Part shown: positions 4,948-5,647 of the stretch, in pieces
How the letters are laid out: every line of letters starts with the position of its first letter
Position numbering within the stretch: the stretch's first letter is position 1
Source: Nautiliaceae bacterium
Lineage (GTDB): Bacteria > Campylobacterota > Campylobacteria > Campylobacterales > Nautiliaceae
Reading direction: 5' to 3'
Length of the DNA: 5,647 nt
NCBI GenBank assembly: GCA_027008345.1
Contig: JALTBU010000149.1
Location: 1 to 5,647 of the forward strand
The notes under the pieces: generated by a model
Database searches by the model: none
What the model saw: the letters and a program-made list of their open reading frames with translations, nothing else
Told to the model about the DNA's origin: nothing
Position numbers and translations under genes: made by a program

Positions 4948-5647
4948 ATTATGAAATTTTAGCGATCAGTGTAGGAGTTGGTGCAGGTATAGGATATATT
5001 ACCAATTATATAGCAATAAAAATGCTTTTTAGACCCTATAAACCTGTAAAATTTGGAAATTTAACAATTTTTCCTCAGGGAATTATTCCAAGAGAAAAAC
5101 AAGCTCTTGCTAAAAAGGTAGGAGAAGTTGTAAGAGATTATATTTTAAGCGAAGAAGAAATAAAAAAAATTGTTACAAGTAAAGAAGTACAAGAAGAAAT
5201 TGAAAAATTTCTTGATGAAAAAATAGAAAATATGCTTGATAGAGATATTCAAGAGTTTTTGACAAAAGAAGAAATCGCTGAGAAATTTGCCGGTATTATT
5301 GAAAAAATAGTACAGGAAAAATTTTCAATGTTTGCAAGTTTAATTAACAAAAAGATGTTAAAAGATTTGCTTTTAAAACTTGAAATTCCTTTAAAACTAA
5401 ATCAAATAATTGAACCTAAGAAAGTAAAAGAGATTTTAAAAAAAGAGATTTTTTTATTTTTAGAAAATGAAGTGCCTAAAATTTTCTTAAAAGCCCATGT
5501 TGATAAAATTGTGGAAGAAAAAGTTGCTTCTTTTGATGAAAAGACTCTTGAAGATATGCTTTTTGTTTTAATGAAAAAACATTTTGGATTTATAAATTTT
5601 GCTGGAGCAATTTTGGGGGCAATTATAGGATTTGTTCAGTATTTTGT
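4944..5647 (+). CDS. DUF445-family membrane protein, 3' end cut by window
   Basis: The frame stays open from ATG 4944 to the window end (234 complete codons). The start shares ATGA with the previous stop, and AAGGA (4930-4934) lies 9 nt upstream. Residues 5-25 form a Gly-rich hydrophobic segment running into NYIAIKMLFRPYKPV (21-35), then FPQGIIPREKQALA (43-56), which is the DUF445 (PF04286, YheB-like) signature. The middle (about 60-200) is highly charged and helical, and residues 215-234 form a second membrane segment (INFAGAILGAIIGFVQ), where DUF445 proteins normally end. Probably only a few residues are missing. The expected topology is two membrane anchors with a long amphipathic helical part between. 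The function of the family is not established; the short 230-240-residue form suggests a reduced version. Confidence 0.88.
   Translation, partial: MNYEILAISVGVGAGIGYITNYIAIKMLFRPYKPVKFGNLTIFPQGIIPREKQALAKKVGEVVRDYILSEEEIKKIVTSKEVQEEIEKFLDEKIENMLDRDIQEFLTKEEIAEKFAGIIEKIVQEKFSMFASLINKKMLKDLLLKLEIPLKLNQIIEPKKVKEILKKEIFLFLENEVPKIFLKAHVDKIVEEKVASFDEKTLEDMLFVLMKKHFGFINFAGAILGAIIGFVQYF

Overview
The window is very AT-rich and looks like a piece of a Campylobacterota (epsilonproteobacterial) chromosome. Three things point there: a flagellin whose D0/D1 ends are of the Campylobacter/Helicobacter type (including the DTIKVKATQAAQ segment), a Maf-family flagellin-modification protein beside it, and sigma-28 and CsrA-type signals of the kind known from that phylum. 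The very low G+C suggests a thermophilic or hydrothermal-vent lineage such as Nautiliales, but this is inference and no genus can be fixed from the sequence.

Layout: positions 1-411 are a gene-free stretch (about 13% G+C over 1-420 by hand count) with several short AT palindromes. Next come a strong sigma-28 promoter (412-438), two consecutive hairpins in the flagellin mRNA leader (447-464 and 469-486) that each expose an ANGGA motif in a six-base loop, and the flagellin gene (487-1998) with an intrinsic terminator at 2003-2024. A convergent gene (2089-3999, minus strand) encodes a Maf/DUF115-type protein and has its own sigma-28-like promoter. Divergent from it lies a small rhodanese-fold protein without any cysteine (4092-4454). 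After a degenerate 8-bp tandem repeat come an ArsC/Spx/YffB-type thioredoxin-fold protein (4606-4947) and a translationally coupled DUF445 membrane protein (4944 to beyond the window end).

How the parts fit: flagellin and Maf look like one late-flagellar unit, the filament subunit and its probable glycosylation factor, each preceded by a sigma-28-type promoter although they lie on opposite strands. The leader hairpins predict that flagellin translation is repressed by CsrA and relieved by FliW as flagellin is exported. This layout is known in Campylobacter jejuni and, in related form, in Bacillus; neither csrA nor fliW is in the window. The right-hand genes look like housekeeping or uncharacterised genes with no visible link to motility.

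The points most worth a second look are the leader with its two hairpins, the sigma-28-type promoter of maf (which also settles its start codon), a flagellin that lacks the Ser/Gly-rich loop glycosylated in Campylobacter although maf is adjacent, the cysteine-less rhodanese, and the degenerate octamer repeat.
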